From Senegalimassilia faecalis (GTDB lineage Bacteria; Actinomycetota; Coriobacteriia; Coriobacteriales; Eggerthellaceae), in assembly GCF_004135645.1 (NCBI RefSeq), contig NZ_SDPW01000001.1, forward strand, positions 310,001-374,000: a DNA stretch of 64,000 nt, given 5' to 3'. The notes beneath the pieces were generated by a model that worked only from the letters and a program-made list of their open reading frames with translations, had not been told where the DNA came from and did no database searches. Positions 14,429 through 24,150 of this stretch are shown here, one piece after another. The position numbers and the translations under genes were made by a program. The stretch's first letter is position 1; each line of letters starts with the position of its first letter.

Positions 14429-17400
14429 CTAGCGCGTGAATCGACGCCGGGCCACAGCCGCTATCGCCGCCACCCCCGCCGCGGCAACGGCCGCTACACC
14501 GCCCGCAAAGGCAAGCAGCCCGGTCGCATCGCCGGTGGTAGCAAGCCCCGCGGACGAAGCGCCCTTTTGAGCTGCCGAAGAGGCGCTAGCGGCAGACGCG
14601 TTCTGCTTATCCAAGCCACCTGGCACGTCGGCGGCACCAGACCCATCGCCATCAGCGGGCTTGTCCGCATCGCCTCCATCGCCGGGCTTGTCGCTATCGC
14701 CCGGTGTCGGATCGGGGGTAGGCTCAGGTGCGGGCATGGCCTTCGACAGCCCGTCCATGGCAAGCTGCAAGTTCACCAACGCATCGTTGACCTGCACCTT
14801 CGTCGCGTACGTTGCATCAAGCACCTCATGCGCGGCCGCAAGCTTCGCCGCGAAGATCGACCAGGTTTCAGGCGTGTAGTCGGCTTCGGAAAGCGTTTGC
14901 GCCTTGGCCACCAGCGCCGCAAGTTCGGCGGTATCGCCAGCCTGCTCGCGCCAGTTGTACGTCAGCACCAGCGCATCGTCATCGCCCTTAGCAAGGCCAT
15001 CGAAGTCACCGTCAGCAGAGTTGCCGTAAGCAAGCAAAGTCAACTGATAGCCATTGAGCGCCACGATCTGCGCCGCATAGTCGTTCGACGACCCTCCCAC
15101 AACGTCAAGCGACAAGCGCTCGCCCGCCTTGCTGAACGCGGCGACATACACATCGGAAGCGCCCTTGTTCAGGTCCTTGAAGTCGAAATCGGTGCCGCTC
15201 GAATTGCCCAGCACCACATAGCGGTCGTCAAGCTCCACCACGCGCTCGGCCTCGTTGGACTCCGAGCTTTTGAGCGTCTGCACCCACTCCACCGCGCCGG
15301 AGGCAGACAGCTTCATGATGTAGCTGTTTTCGTAGCCGCTGGTCACACCGGTAAACGTACCGTCCTGCGACTTCGTGCTGCCAAGCATGACGAAGCCTCC
15401 GTCGGAAGTGGCGGCCACGCCGTTAAGGTACTCGTTCGAGCTGCCGCCGTACGTGCGAAGCCACTCGATGGTGCCCTCAGACGCGCTCACCTCGGCTGCG
15501 AACAGGTCAAACGTGTTCCCGAAGTGCTCGGCATTGGCGAAATCTCCATTATAGGACGACTTGATACCCGTCACCACGAAATTACCGTTGCCCAAAACGT
15601 CCAGGCCGAAATCGGAAGACTCGAGGTTTGTCCCGCCGATGGGACGCGTCCAGGAAAGCGTGCCGTCGGCAGCGTAGCGCGCAACCACCAGGTTGAAGAT
15701 ACCGCGGTTAAGCTCGGTCAAGTCGCCATCGCGCGAAGACGTTTCGTACAAAGCAACGCAACCGCCATCGGGCAGCGCCTTGACCTGCTTGGCCTGGTCA
15801 TGCCCAGAACCCGAAAGACCGCCCATCCACACCAGGTTGCCTGCAGCATCGAAGCGCGCAACGAAGCTGTCCGTCTGGCCGAACACGCCGTCTTCGCGGG
15901 CAAGGGCGGCGAAATCGCCAGCCGGCACGCCGTCAGGGGACGTGTAACCGCCGCACAGCACGAAACCACCATCGGCCGTCGTATCAACGCTAGCGGCGTA
16001 CGACACGTAGCCGTTTTCCATGCCGCCAAGCTCAAACGTGCTGACGCGCGTGCCATCTGGCGTGCGCACGTCAACGTATGCGCAGGCCGGGCCGCGCTGC
16101 AGCCCGTCAAAGTCGCCGTCCTGGCTGTAGGTCTGGCCTACCGTGACCAAATTTCCGTTGGCAAGCACCGTCGCATCGGCCGGATACTCCGCACTCGTTC
16201 CGCCCAGCGCGTCCTTCCACGCATACTCGAAATTCGGCAGCTCCACTTTCACCGGCTCGAAGTACGGCGGCACATCGGTCTGCTTCGCCGCGGCAGGGTC
16301 GAACTTCAGGCGAACATCGCCCATCGACCCATCAATGTGGATAAGCACGGGATTCTCAAGGCTGGTCAGCTGGATAGTCGTGCTTTTCACGCGCGTGGTG
16401 GCGTCGTAGGTGTCGGACAAGGCGTCAACCATAGTGCCGTCGCCCCTGTCATAAGACACGTCGCCCAAGATGGTGGGGCTCACCTCGCTGCCCATGATGG
16501 TGGCGCGCGTGAAGTACACCGTTACCGTGTACAATTCGCCGGTCTTCTCAACGTATGCATCGGAGTACAGCATGGGCGCCATCATGGAGTCGACGTCCTC
16601 GCCGGCCTTCCACGCCGCCACCGGCACCAGCGAGCGCTCTTCGGCGTGCGTCTGCAGCTTCTCAGCATCAAGGCTGGTCACAAAACCATCCGCCTTGCCG
16701 GCAAGGCCCTCAAACATGCCATCGGTAGACTTGGTCGTGCCGCACACCAGCACGTTGTCAACCCCGTCATACGCAATGCCCTCCACGGCGTCGTCATCGT
16801 TGCCGCCAAACGACTCCACGCCAAGGCGGGCGCCGTCATCGGACAGGTGCGCTACGAACGCATCCTTTTTCTGGCAAGCATCCGTGCCCGAAAAGTCACC
16901 GTCGTTCACCTTGTGGGTGCCTGCAAGCAGGTAGCCTTCCGTCGTGCTGGTCAGCACCGCCTCGCCGGCAACCTCTTCGCTATCTTCGACAAGGTTCGAC
17001 CATTCAACGTATCCCGTCGCCGAAATCTTCAGCGCAAACGCCGCCGATTTCGCCCCGCTATCGTCGGTTCCCGCCAAATCGCGCGTGCCCAAATCGCCCG
17101 AAGCCGATTCCGTGGTGCCCGCGATAACGAAGCCGTTATCGTACGTCGGCGTGCCGTCTTTAACACTTGAAAGCGTGGCCTTGGCATGTGTGACGGCCAT
17201 GGCCTTATCGGAGCCGTCTCCGCCATACATGCGAAGCCACTCGCGGTTGCCCCGCTCGTCGAACTTGGCGACAACCACGTCGTAGCCACCCTTTGAGCCG
17301 ACCATATCGCCGTCAGCCGCATTCGAATAGCCAACAGCAAGGTAGCCCGCGTTCACATCAACTTCCGCGCCAAGATTGTCGGCGTCTTTCGCCTTCGCCG

Positions 17401-18160
17401 CGGAAACAGGAACCACGTCCTCGAACCGTTCGGTGGCCGAGATGCCCGATTCCGTGGCGGTACCGCCGGTGCGGCTGACCCACACCAGGTTCAAATCGTC
17501 GTTGTATTTCGCCAAGATGGCATCGGCGTCCGTGCCGGTCTTGCCGGTAGCCTCCATGTCGCCATCGTGCGAGTTCGAGAAGCCCGAAACCACGAATCCG
17601 CCGTCGGTCGCATACGTCACCTTCGTAAGGCCGTCTTTGTCGGAACCACCGAACGTAACCGCCTTCACCAACTGACCCTTGGCATCGAACTTGGCGATTA
17701 AGCCGTCGTTGCCGCCTTTGTCAAGACCTTCAAGGTTGCCATCGGCCGATTGGGTAGCGCCCACGGCAATAAATCCGCCGTCATCGGTTTCTATAACGCT
17801 TGCAAACGAGTCGTTCTTCGAACCGCCCGCAAGCGTATGCCGCAGCTCCTTACCGTCTTGGTCGTAATGGACCAGCGCGGCATCGGACTTGCCGTGCGCC
17901 TGCTCGTCAACGTTGTTTTTCGCGCCGTCATACGTGCCAACGGCAACGAACGTGCCGTCAGACAGGCGCAGCGTTTGACCGAGCGTATCGCACCCAAGAG
18001 CCGTGCTCGACGCCGTGCCGGCCCCGCCGAACAGGCTCGTCCAATTCACCAGCTGGTCTTCCAACGCGCCAGCAGCTGCCGGCGCGCCGCAAGTCAATGC
18101 AGCCGCCAGCGCAACCGATGCGCCCGCCGTCGTGAGCTTATACCGTTTCGACACTTCCAT
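14429..18160 (-). CDS. LATTG-anchored surface repeat protein
   Basis: A 1243-residue exported protein. Residues 1-33 are a signal peptide ([28 protein letters not shown]). Most of the chain is built of about 50-residue units of the type [15 protein letters not shown]...[11 protein letters not shown]...FGGSDKDG, probably beta-propeller blades of the SBBP kind. A FIVAR-like helical segment lies near 1077-1140, then a Pro/Asp/Gly-rich wall-spanning linker. The end is a sorting signal: LATTG near 1205, a hydrophobic helix and RRRFTR. LAxTG is the class E sortase motif of high-GC Gram-positives. Likely an adhesin or scaffold; no enzyme motif is seen. It lies between 418-bp direct repeats. Confidence 0.88.
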   Translation of the reverse strand: MEVSKRYKLTTAGASVALAAALTCGAPAAAGALEDQLVNWTSLFGGAGTASSTALGCDTLGQTLRLSDGTFVAVGTYDGAKNNVDEQAHGKSDAALVHYDQDGKELRHTLAGGSKNDSFASVIETDDGGFIAVGATQSADGNLEGLDKGGNDGLIAKFDAKGQLVKAVTFGGSDKDGLTKVTYATDGGFVVSGFSNSHDGDMEATGKTGTDADAILAKYNDDLNLVWVSRTGGTATESGISATERFEDVVPVSAAKAKDADNLGAEVDVNAGYLAVGYSNAADGDMVGSKGGYDVVVAKFDERGNREWLRMYGGDGSDKAMAVTHAKATLSSVKDGTPTYDNGFVIAGTTESASGDLGTRDLAGTDDSGAKSAAFALKISATGYVEWSNLVEDSEEVAGEAVLTSTTEGYLLAGTHKVNDGDFSGTDACQKKDAFVAHLSDDGARLGVESFGGNDDDAVEGIAYDGVDNVLVCGTTKSTDGMFEGLAGKADGFVTSLDAEKLQTHAEERSLVPVAAWKAGEDVDSMMAPMLYSDAYVEKTGELYTVTVYFTRATIMGSEVSPTILGDVSYDRGDGTMVDALSDTYDATTRVKSTTIQLTSLENPVLIHIDGSMGDVRLKFDPAAAKQTDVPPYFEPVKVELPNFEYAWKDALGGTSAEYPADATVLANGNLVTVGQTYSQDGDFDGLQRGPACAYVDVRTPDGTRVSTFELGGMENGYVSYAASVDTTADGGFVLCGGYTSPDGVPAGDFAALAREDGVFGQTDSFVARFDAAGNLVWMGGLSGSGHDQAKQVKALPDGGCVALYETSSRDGDLTELNRGIFNLVVARYAADGTLSWTRPIGGTNLESSDFGLDVLGNGNFVVTGIKSSYNGDFANAEHFGNTFDLFAAEVSASEGTIEWLRTYGGSSNEYLNGVAATSDGGFVMLGSTKSQDGTFTGVTSGYENSYIMKLSASGAVEWVQTLKSSESNEAERVVELDDRYVVLGNSSGTDFDFKDLNKGASDVYVAAFSKAGERLSLDVVGGSSNDYAAQIVALNGYQLTLLAYGNSADGDFDGLAKGDDDALVLTYNWREQAGDTAELAALVAKAQTLSEADYTPETWSIFAAKLAAAHEVLDATYATKVQVNDALVNLQLAMDGLSKAMPAPEPTPDPTPGDSDKPGDGGDADKPADGDGSGAADVPGGLDKQNASAASASSAAQKGASSAGLATTGDATGLLAFAGGVAAVAAAGVAAIAAVARRRFTR

Positions 18161-18222
18161 TCCCCTTCAATCGTTTCGTTCCAAGCGGTGTTACCCGTAT
18201 CTTACCGTTAACTAGGGCGAAC

Positions 18223-18259
18223 AGTATACGAGAAGGTAGCAAAAGTTACCAGATGGTAA
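18223..18259 (-). promoter_or_regulatory. promoter and palindromic operator of the surface-protein gene
   Basis: On the minus strand TATACT (18223-18228) lies 17 nt from TGGTAA, which is half of a perfect palindrome TTACCA-GA-TGGTAA (18246-18259). A symmetrical site covering the -35 box suggests repression or a sigma/activator site. The ATG at 18160 follows GAAGGGGAATGG-type purines. Confidence 0.5.
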
Positions 18260-18476
18260 TTGATGTTTTTAACAGGAATGGTTTGCCGTGCATCATGTTG
18301 CGATTCACCGCAGCAAAATGCCTGGTCGACGAACGAACGTCGCTATTATTGTACTTATATAATACAAACATTTGTTGCATATTATGCGCAGTCTACCATG
18401 CTTTAAAGTTATCGATATGCCGCGCGTGCTAAACTGGCTGCAATCAACCGAAGCGCCCGAAGGGAAAGGCAGCCGC
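18260..18476 (+). promoter_or_regulatory. AT-rich upstream region of the ATP-grasp gene
   Basis: This stretch holds TATAAT at 18358-18363 without a convincing -35 box, followed by TTGCATATTATGCGCAG, and a second possible -10, TAAACT near 18430. It contains no gene that I can support; an open frame from 18372 is only an upstream extension of the ATP-grasp frame. A related TGTTGCATAC...TGTGCACAG sequence precedes the truncated copy at 13.5 kb. Confidence 0.4.
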
Positions 18477-19862
18477 ATGAGCGAAACCACCCAGCCCGTT
18501 TTCAAGAACGCCGCGTACACGCAGGAGTACATCGACATCGCGAACAACCTCGACGGCGACGTCCCCGGCCGCCGCGCCGCGCGCGCCTACATGGACGCGT
18601 CTACGGCCATCGTGCACCACCAGGTGGTGTCCACCAGCTTCGTGCCGAAGCTTTACGACGCCGCATCGCGCCAGGTCATGCGCGAGGTCGTTGAAACCAC
18701 GCACCGCATCCTGTGCAAGGTCATGCAGCATTACCTCGACGACGCCGAGTACCGAAAGATCTTCGACTACGACCCGCGCCTGGCCGAGCTCATCTTGGTG
18801 CCGCGCGGCTACGACGCGCTGCTGCCGTTCGCCCGCTTCGACATCTTTTTGGACGAGAGCACCGGCGACGTGGCGTTTTGCGAGTTCAACGGCGACGGCA
18901 GCTCGGGCATGAACGAGAACCGCGAGATCACGCACTCCGTGGAGCAAACGGCCACGTTCAAGGAATTCGCCAAGCGTCACCACGTTGAAGCCTGCGAGCT
19001 GTTCGATGCTTGGGTTTCCGAGTTCATCAACATCTACAACACGTACGAAGGCCGCGTGGAGCACCCGCGGTTCGCCATCTGCGACTACCTGGAAAACGGC
19101 GTCGTGGACGAGTTCCACCTGTTCGCGCAGCGCTTCACCGATGCGGGCTACCCCTGCACCGTGTGCGACGTGCGCGACCTCACGTTCGACGGCGAAGCGC
19201 TACACGACGCGCAAGGCCAGCCCGTGCACGCCATCTGGCGCCGCTGCGTCACGAACGATGTGCTGGAATATTGGGACCAGTCGCAAGCGCTCGTTGAAGC
19301 GGCGAAAGCGCAGAAGGTGGCGCTCATCGGCAGCTTCGCCGGCCACATCGTGCACGACAAGCAGATCTTCGAGGCGCTGTTCAACCCCGCCACGCAGGCG
19401 TTTTTGACGCCCGAGGAGATCGCGTTCGTGGAGCGCACCGTGCCGCAGACGCGCTACCTCGATGAGCGCGAGGTCGATCTTGACGCCATCCGCGCCGACA
19501 AGGACGCCTGGATCATCAAGCCCACCGACGCCTACGGCGCGGCCGACGTGTACGCCGGCTGCTTCCAAACGCAGGAGCAATGGGACGCGATCGTGGCGAA
19601 GTTCGCCAACGGCGCAGCTGGCGCGCCCTTCTTGGTGCAGCGCTACATCACGCCGTACAAAACGCAGATCCTCGTCCCCGACAACGACATCGCGAACCTG
19701 TCCGACCAAGAAGTGCAGCGCGAGCCGGTGCTTTACAACAACCTTGAAGGCCTGTACTGCTACAACGGCACGTTCCAGGGCATCTTCAGCCGCCTGGGGC
19801 CCTACCCCACCATCAGCAAGCCCATGAAGGGCATCACCTGCGCCACCATCTGGGTGGACTAA
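18477..19862 (+). CDS. glutathionylspermidine synthase-like ATP-grasp protein
   Basis: A 461-residue soluble protein of the group often named glutathionylspermidine synthase, an ATP-grasp amide ligase family. Supporting motifs: FARFDIFLDESTGDVAFCEFNGD with SSGMNENRE (residues about 120-150), VHAIWRRC, and the late ATP-grasp elements DAWIIKPTDAYGAADVYAG and FLVQRYITPYKTQIL. The true substrate is unknown; the amidase half of bifunctional Gsp synthetase is absent. The ATG at 18477 follows GAAGGGAAAGG. The DUF1461 gene and gltX follow on the same strand. Residues 39-177 are duplicated at 13.5 kb. Confidence 0.8.
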   Translation: MSETTQPVFKNAAYTQEYIDIANNLDGDVPGRRAARAYMDASTAIVHHQVVSTSFVPKLYDAASRQVMREVVETTHRILCKVMQHYLDDAEYRKIFDYDPRLAELILVPRGYDALLPFARFDIFLDESTGDVAFCEFNGDGSSGMNENREITHSVEQTATFKEFAKRHHVEACELFDAWVSEFINIYNTYEGRVEHPRFAICDYLENGVVDEFHLFAQRFTDAGYPCTVCDVRDLTFDGEALHDAQGQPVHAIWRRCVTNDVLEYWDQSQALVEAAKAQKVALIGSFAGHIVHDKQIFEALFNPATQAFLTPEEIAFVERTVPQTRYLDEREVDLDAIRADKDAWIIKPTDAYGAADVYAGCFQTQEQWDAIVAKFANGAAGAPFLVQRYITPYKTQILVPDNDIANLSDQEVQREPVLYNNLEGLYCYNGTFQGIFSRLGPYPTISKPMKGITCATIWVD

Positions 19863-19881
19863 GGCCGCTTAAAGCATCATC

Positions 19882-19932
19882 GCGCAAGAAGCCGCCTTGC
19901 TTCCCGCAAGCGATCAAGGCGGCTTCTTGCGC
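19882..19932 (+). terminator. long hairpin after the ATP-grasp gene
   Basis: An 18-bp perfect stem (GCGCAAGAAGCCGCCTTG with its complement) encloses a 15-nt loop 20 nt after the stop. It has no T-run, so it may be a partial terminator or mRNA 3'-end stabiliser before the DUF1461 gene. Confidence 0.6.
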
Positions 19933-19985
19933 ACATCGCCTAAGGGCGTCCGAACCGCAAACGCTCAACGTACCGAAAGAGCCCT

Positions 19986-20714
19986 ATGCAAGCACTCAAC
20001 AAACTCGTCGCCATTGGCAGCACGGTCTCGCTTGCCGTCACGCTAATAGCGGCCGGCTTCGCCGCCGCCACGGTGCCCGACTGGGCCACCGTGGCGCTCT
20101 CGCGCGCCTTCTCGGGCTGCGATCAGCCGCTCACGCCGTTTACGCACGACGAGCTCACGTCTATGGCTGTGGCAGGCAAGCACTACACGTTCGACTCGAA
20201 CAACGCCGATGAGCTGAACGAGGCCATTGCCGCCGCAAACGCCTCAGCCGAGGCCGACGGCCGCGCCACGGTTATAGGGGAAGCAAGCGAAACCCGTCGC
20301 TTGCCCGCCGACGCCATCAGCCACCTCGACGACGTGTACCGGGTAGTCAGCGTGGCAAAACCGGCGCTGGCGGTTATCGCCGTGCTGTGCGTTGCCGGCC
20401 TTGCACACGTCGCCGTGCGCATCAACCGTCGCGCCTTAGGGCGCGTGCTCATCGCCGGCGGCGCGTTCGTGCTTGCAGCGTTTGCCGCACTCGGCATCTG
20501 GGCGCTTGTCGACTTCTACGGGCTGTTCGGCGTGTTTCACAGCCTGTTCTTCCAAGCGGGAACGTGGACGTTTTCCATAGACAGCCTGCTTATCACCCTG
20601 TACCCAACCGCTTTTTGGATGGGCATGGCAGGCATCTGGCTTGCAGTAACGTGCGGGCTGTCTATACTTGCTGTACTTGTTGGTTTTACGTTAGGACATA
20701 AGCAACATGACTGA
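19986..20714 (+). CDS. DUF1461 / TIGR01906 family integral membrane protein
   Basis: A 242-residue membrane protein with four or five helices: one at the N-terminus (VAIGSTVSLAVTLIAAGFAAA), an extracytoplasmic loop of about 90 residues, then VAKPALAVIAVLCVAGLAHVAV, RVLIAGGAFVLAAFAALGIWALV and a last one near 215-235. The family signature is FHSLFFQAGTWTFSIDSLLITLYPTAFW. Family function is not established; it is common in Firmicutes and actinobacteria. It overlaps the gltX start by 8 nt, so the two are translationally coupled. A broken paralog lies at 14012-14160. Confidence 0.85.
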   Translation: MQALNKLVAIGSTVSLAVTLIAAGFAAATVPDWATVALSRAFSGCDQPLTPFTHDELTSMAVAGKHYTFDSNNADELNEAIAAANASAEADGRATVIGEASETRRLPADAISHLDDVYRVVSVAKPALAVIAVLCVAGLAHVAVRINRRALGRVLIAGGAFVLAAFAALGIWALVDFYGLFGVFHSLFFQAGTWTFSIDSLLITLYPTAFWMGMAGIWLAVTCGLSILAVLVGFTLGHKQHD

Positions 20715-22200
20715 GAACAAACCGGTGCGCGTTCGCTTCGCACCTTCCCCCACGGGCAAGCTGCACGTCGGCGGCGCCCGCACGGCCATCTACAACTGGG
20801 CATTCGCTCGCGCTACGGGCGGCACGTTCATCCTGCGCATCGAGGACACCGACCCCGAGCGCTCCACGGAAGAGAACACGCAGGTCATCCTCAACGCCAT
20901 GAAGTGGCTTGGCCTTGACTGGGACGAAGGCCCCGAGGTTGGCGGGCAGGCCGGCCCCTACTTCCAGACGCAGCGCTTCGACACGTACGCCGCCGCGCTT
21001 GAGCGCCTGAAGGAACGTGGCATGGTGTACCCGTGCTTCTGCACGAAAGAAGAGCTTGACGCCAAGCGCGCCAAGGCCGAAGCCGAGGAAGGCGGCTATG
21101 CCGGCTACGACCGCACGTGCCGCAACATCTACCCGGCCGAGGCCGCCCGCCGCATCGAGGCTGGCGAGCCGCACGTGTGGCGTCTGAAGGTTCCCACCGA
21201 CCATGGTCCTATCGAGTTCGAGGACGCCGTCTACGGCCACATGTCCTTCCCCGCCGACGTCATGGACGACATGATCGTCGTGCGCACCGACGGCACGCCC
21301 ACGTACAACTTCGCCGTGGTGTGCGACGACGCCAATATGGGCATCACGCACGTCATCCGCGGCGACGACCATCTGTCCAACACACCGCGCCAGATCCTCA
21401 TCTACGAGGCGCTCGGTTACGACGTGCCCATGTTCGCTCACCTGTCCATGATTCTGGGGGCAGACGGCCATAAGCTGTCCAAGCGCCACGGCGCCGCAAG
21501 CGTCGAGGAGTTCCGGGACCGCGGCTTCTTGCCTGACACCATGGTGAACTTCCTGGCTCTGCTCGGCTGGAGCCTTGACGGCGAAACCACGCTCATCGAC
21601 CGCGAAACGCTGTGCAAGTCTTTCACGCTCGACCGCATCACGAAAAAGGACGCCGTGTTCGACGAGACGAAGCTCGAGTGGATGAACGGTCAGTACATCC
21701 AGCGCATGGGCGCCGAAGCCTGGGTTGCCGCAGCACGTCCGTGGCTTGTCAAAGCCGGCGCAACCGAAGCCGACATCGACGCACGCCCCGAGTGGTACGC
21801 CAAACTGTACCCGCTGGTATCCGAGCGTCTGCAGCGCCTCGACGAGGTGCCGGCGAAGCTCGCCTACATGTTCTGGGGTGCCCAGGTTCCTGAGCTCGAC
21901 GAGAAATCGGTGAAAAAAGTTCTGCTCAAGGAAGGCGCCCGCGCCGACGAGGCCCTGGCGAACTGCCGCGCCATCCTGGCTGACGAATCCCATGCTTGGG
22001 AAGCGGCAGGCCTGGAAGCCGCCTGCCGCGAGCTGGGCGACACCATGGACATGAAGCTGAAGTTCGTGCTGCAGCCGCTGCGCGTAGCCGTGTGCGGCAA
22101 CATGGTTTCCCCACCGCTGTTCGAGTCCATCGAGTTGCTGCCCCGCGAAGACGTCCTCGCCCGCATCGACCAGGTAACTGCGCAGGTCTTCGGCGTCTAA
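20707..22200 (+). CDS. gltX: glutamyl-tRNA synthetase
   Basis: Charges tRNA-Glu with glutamate (or also tRNA-Gln for later amidation). The 497 residues carry the class I signature as PSPTGKLHVGGART (residues 11-24) and KLSKRHG near 255, with RIEDTDPERS between. Length and order of catalytic, stem-contact and anticodon-binding parts are normal. The ATG at 20707 lies within the end of the DUF1461 gene, with TTAGGACATAAG just before. Confidence 0.97.
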   Translation: MTENKPVRVRFAPSPTGKLHVGGARTAIYNWAFARATGGTFILRIEDTDPERSTEENTQVILNAMKWLGLDWDEGPEVGGQAGPYFQTQRFDTYAAALERLKERGMVYPCFCTKEELDAKRAKAEAEEGGYAGYDRTCRNIYPAEAARRIEAGEPHVWRLKVPTDHGPIEFEDAVYGHMSFPADVMDDMIVVRTDGTPTYNFAVVCDDANMGITHVIRGDDHLSNTPRQILIYEALGYDVPMFAHLSMILGADGHKLSKRHGAASVEEFRDRGFLPDTMVNFLALLGWSLDGETTLIDRETLCKSFTLDRITKKDAVFDETKLEWMNGQYIQRMGAEAWVAAARPWLVKAGATEADIDARPEWYAKLYPLVSERLQRLDEVPAKLAYMFWGAQVPELDEKSVKKVLLKEGARADEALANCRAILADESHAWEAAGLEAACRELGDTMDMKLKFVLQPLRVAVCGNMVSPPLFESIELLPREDVLARIDQVTAQVFGV

Positions 22201-22244
22201 GGCTTTACGCAAGAGCAAGCGTCTCGACATCGCAGAAATTTAAC

Positions 22245-22276
22245 AGGAACGCCCGCGACAAACCGCGGGCGTTCCT
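22245..22276 (+). terminator. hairpin after gltX
   Basis: AGGAACGCCCGCG pairs with CGCGGGCGTTCCT (13 bp, 6-nt loop). The downstream bases GCATCAAGCC lack a T-run. Placement 45 nt after the gltX stop supports a terminator role. The rest of 22277-22462 holds a possible -10 (TAAGAT, about 22424) for the next gene and nothing else recognised. Confidence 0.6.
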
Positions 22277-22462
22277 GCATCAAGCCTACCAGAACCATGT
22301 GACACCGTGCTCATTGCCCAACGCCCACCGCAGCGCATCGGCACAAAGGCCTATCCGCATCCGTAAGCACGTTCAATCCACCATGCTCCGTTAACAACTT
22401 CAGCCACAATGCAGGCCGCGTGCTAAGATAAGCGGCGTCAAACACCGTTAGGAGCACCTCAT

Positions 22463-23518
22463 ATGAGCGATTCCGAAAACAAAGAAACCAACTTCAACAA
22501 CACCTGTCAGCAGGGCAGTCAAACCGCAGGCGAGCAACCGACGACACCCAGCTATCCCGCAAACCAGCCGACATCCTCCAATCCGCAAAACACTGCAGGT
22601 GCACCGGCACCGCAACCCTACGCCGCCATTCCGCCTCAACAGCAACCATACGTGGCCGGTCAGGCGCCCCAACAGCCCTATTACGCTGCGCCTCAAAACC
22701 CCTACGGCGCCCCGCCAAGCCCCTATGGTGTGCCCGCAGCGCCACAACAGCCGAAGAAGAAGTGGCCCTGGGTCCTGATTGCCTGCGTGCTGGCGTTTTT
22801 GCTTGGACTGGGAGGCTGCGTCGGCTGTGCCACCATCAGCATGGTCACCGACTCGCTGCACACCCGCTCCGACTCCATCCATTCCTACGACTACGACGAT
22901 CCCTACGGGTACGACCCCGCAGACGCGCCCGACTCCGACGCATACGGCAGGTTCACGCTCGGCGATATCCAAGACGCCGCCGGCAACCTTCCCAACCAGG
23001 TCCAAGACGGCAAGGCAACCGCAGGCGTCTACGTTGTTGGTCGCGATATCGACGCTGGCGAATATTTCCTGCAAGGAAGCCCCTCCGTTGAAAGCGAGTT
23101 CTACCTGTTCGACCCCGAAGGATCGGGCACGTTTAGCCTTGATTGCGCCGTGTCTTACACCGGCAACTACTTTGCCGAACTCGAAAACGGCGAGGTCATC
23201 GCGTTCATGCCTAAAATCGGCGATGCCCTGATGGTCCCCTCGGACGAGGCCGATTTCCAACCGCAGCAGCCCTATCAAAGCGGCCTGTACCGCGTTGGCA
23301 CCGACATCCCCGCCGGAACGTACACGGTCACGGTCAGCCCGAACGCGCCGCACGACGCCTCGCAAGATTACGCCGCATACGTCATGCAGGACCTCGACTT
23401 CGACGACGCCTCCATCACCGGCTCCGTGTACCTGCTACGAGGAAGCACCCAAACCATCACCGTGAACGACGGCGACTGGCTTGAACTGTTCGGAACCGTC
23501 GCAACCCCGTCGAACTAG
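22463..23518 (+). CDS. membrane-anchored protein with twin VGxDIxAGxY repeats
   Basis: A 351-residue protein. Residues 1-105 are low-complexity Pro/Gln/Tyr/Ala with repeats like QQPY and NPYGAPPSPYG. KKKWPWVLIACVLAFLLGLGGCVGC (about 96-121) is one membrane helix, so the N-terminus is probably cytoplasmic and the rest outside. The outer part has an Asp/Tyr-rich stretch and two copies of a module starting GVYVVGRDIDAGEYFL (about 190) and GLYRVGTDIPAGTYTV (about 273). Function unknown; such modules occur in exported actinobacterial proteins. ATG follows TAGGAGCACC. Confidence 0.75.
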   Translation: MSDSENKETNFNNTCQQGSQTAGEQPTTPSYPANQPTSSNPQNTAGAPAPQPYAAIPPQQQPYVAGQAPQQPYYAAPQNPYGAPPSPYGVPAAPQQPKKKWPWVLIACVLAFLLGLGGCVGCATISMVTDSLHTRSDSIHSYDYDDPYGYDPADAPDSDAYGRFTLGDIQDAAGNLPNQVQDGKATAGVYVVGRDIDAGEYFLQGSPSVESEFYLFDPEGSGTFSLDCAVSYTGNYFAELENGEVIAFMPKIGDALMVPSDEADFQPQQPYQSGLYRVGTDIPAGTYTVTVSPNAPHDASQDYAAYVMQDLDFDDASITGSVYLLRGSTQTITVNDGDWLELFGTVATPSN

Positions 23519-23543
23519 CACTGCAACCCTGAAAAGGACGCCC

Positions 23544-23945
23544 ATGCTTCCTGAAAACCCCGCGCTCCAGCAAATCCAAGCTTACTTCGCCAACGACAAA
23601 TTCGCCACACAAGCCGCTGGGTGCACCATCGTGGAGGGAAGCCGCGGACACGCCGTCTGCGAGATGGTACTAGACGACAAACATCGCAACGCGCAGGGCG
23701 GCGTCATGGGAGGCGCCATCTTCACGCTTGCCGACTTCTGCCTAGCCGTTGCCTGCAACATCGACGAGCAACCCACCGTTTCGGTCAGCAACACCATCGA
23801 GTTTTTAAGCGGCGCGAAGGGTTCGAAGCTCATAGCCACGTGCGATGCTGACAAATCGGGCCGCAAGCTGGGCTTTTACACCGTCGATGTTGCCGATGAC
23901 ACCGGGCGCAAAGTAGCACGCATGACCGCAACGTGTTTCCGCTAA
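23544..23945 (+). CDS. hotdog-fold thioesterase, PaaI type
   Basis: A 133-residue single hotdog domain expected to hydrolyse acyl- or aryl-CoA thioesters. The helix-containing signature reads HRNAQGGVMGGAIFTLADF (about 47-65), followed by ACNIDEQPTVSVSNTIEFL, and the final strands LGFYTVDVADDTGRKVARMT. The ATG at 23544 is preferred over an extension to 23481 because AAAAGGAC precedes it. It lies 25 nt after the previous gene and may be co-transcribed with it. The physiological substrate cannot be told. Confidence 0.88.
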   Translation: MLPENPALQQIQAYFANDKFATQAAGCTIVEGSRGHAVCEMVLDDKHRNAQGGVMGGAIFTLADFCLAVACNIDEQPTVSVSNTIEFLSGAKGSKLIATCDADKSGRKLGFYTVDVADDTGRKVARMTATCFR

Positions 23946-23974
23946 CACGCAACAAAACTTTTCGAAATAGGGTC

Positions 23975-24002
23975 TTGCGCAAAGCTGGCATTGCCGTATA
24001 AT
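23975..24002 (+). promoter_or_regulatory. promoter of tRNA-Ala
   Basis: TTGCGC (23975-23980), a 16-nt spacer and a perfect TATAAT (23997-24002), ending 18 nt before the tRNA. Confidence 0.75.
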
Positions 24003-24020
24003 AACTTTCGCACCTTGTTC

Positions 24021-24096
24021 GGGGCCTTAGCTCAGCTGGGAGAGCGCATGGCTGGCAGCCATGAGGTCAGGGGTTCGATCCCCCTAGGCTCCACCA
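24021..24096 (+). tRNA. tRNA-Ala (anticodon GGC), CCA encoded
   Basis: Cloverleaf: acceptor GGGGCCT/AGGCTCC, D-arm GCTC...GAGC, anticodon stem CATGG/CCATG with loop CTGGCAG (anticodon GGC), T-arm AGGGG-TTCGATC-CCCCT, and a genomic ACCA end. Confidence 0.97.
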
Positions 24097-24103
24097 AATT
24101 TTC

Positions 24104-24129
24104 AAGCCGCCTGCATGGGCGGCTTTTTT
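24104..24129 (+). terminator. terminator after tRNA-Ala
   Basis: AAGCCGCC-TGCAT-GGGCGGCTTTTTTA: an 8-bp stem and six T, starting 8 nt after the tRNA. It separates the tRNA from the symporter, whose ATG is at 24151. Confidence 0.9.
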
Positions 24130-24150
24130 ATTGTCAAGGGAAGGGAAACC

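Noticed and set aside
5000-19000. Insertion sequence or transposase responsible for the duplications
   Set aside because: No transposase, integrase or terminal inverted repeats were found near the duplicated pieces.
20600-20710. T-box leader for gltX
   Set aside because: gltX starts inside the DUF1461 gene; no T-box sequence or leader space exists.
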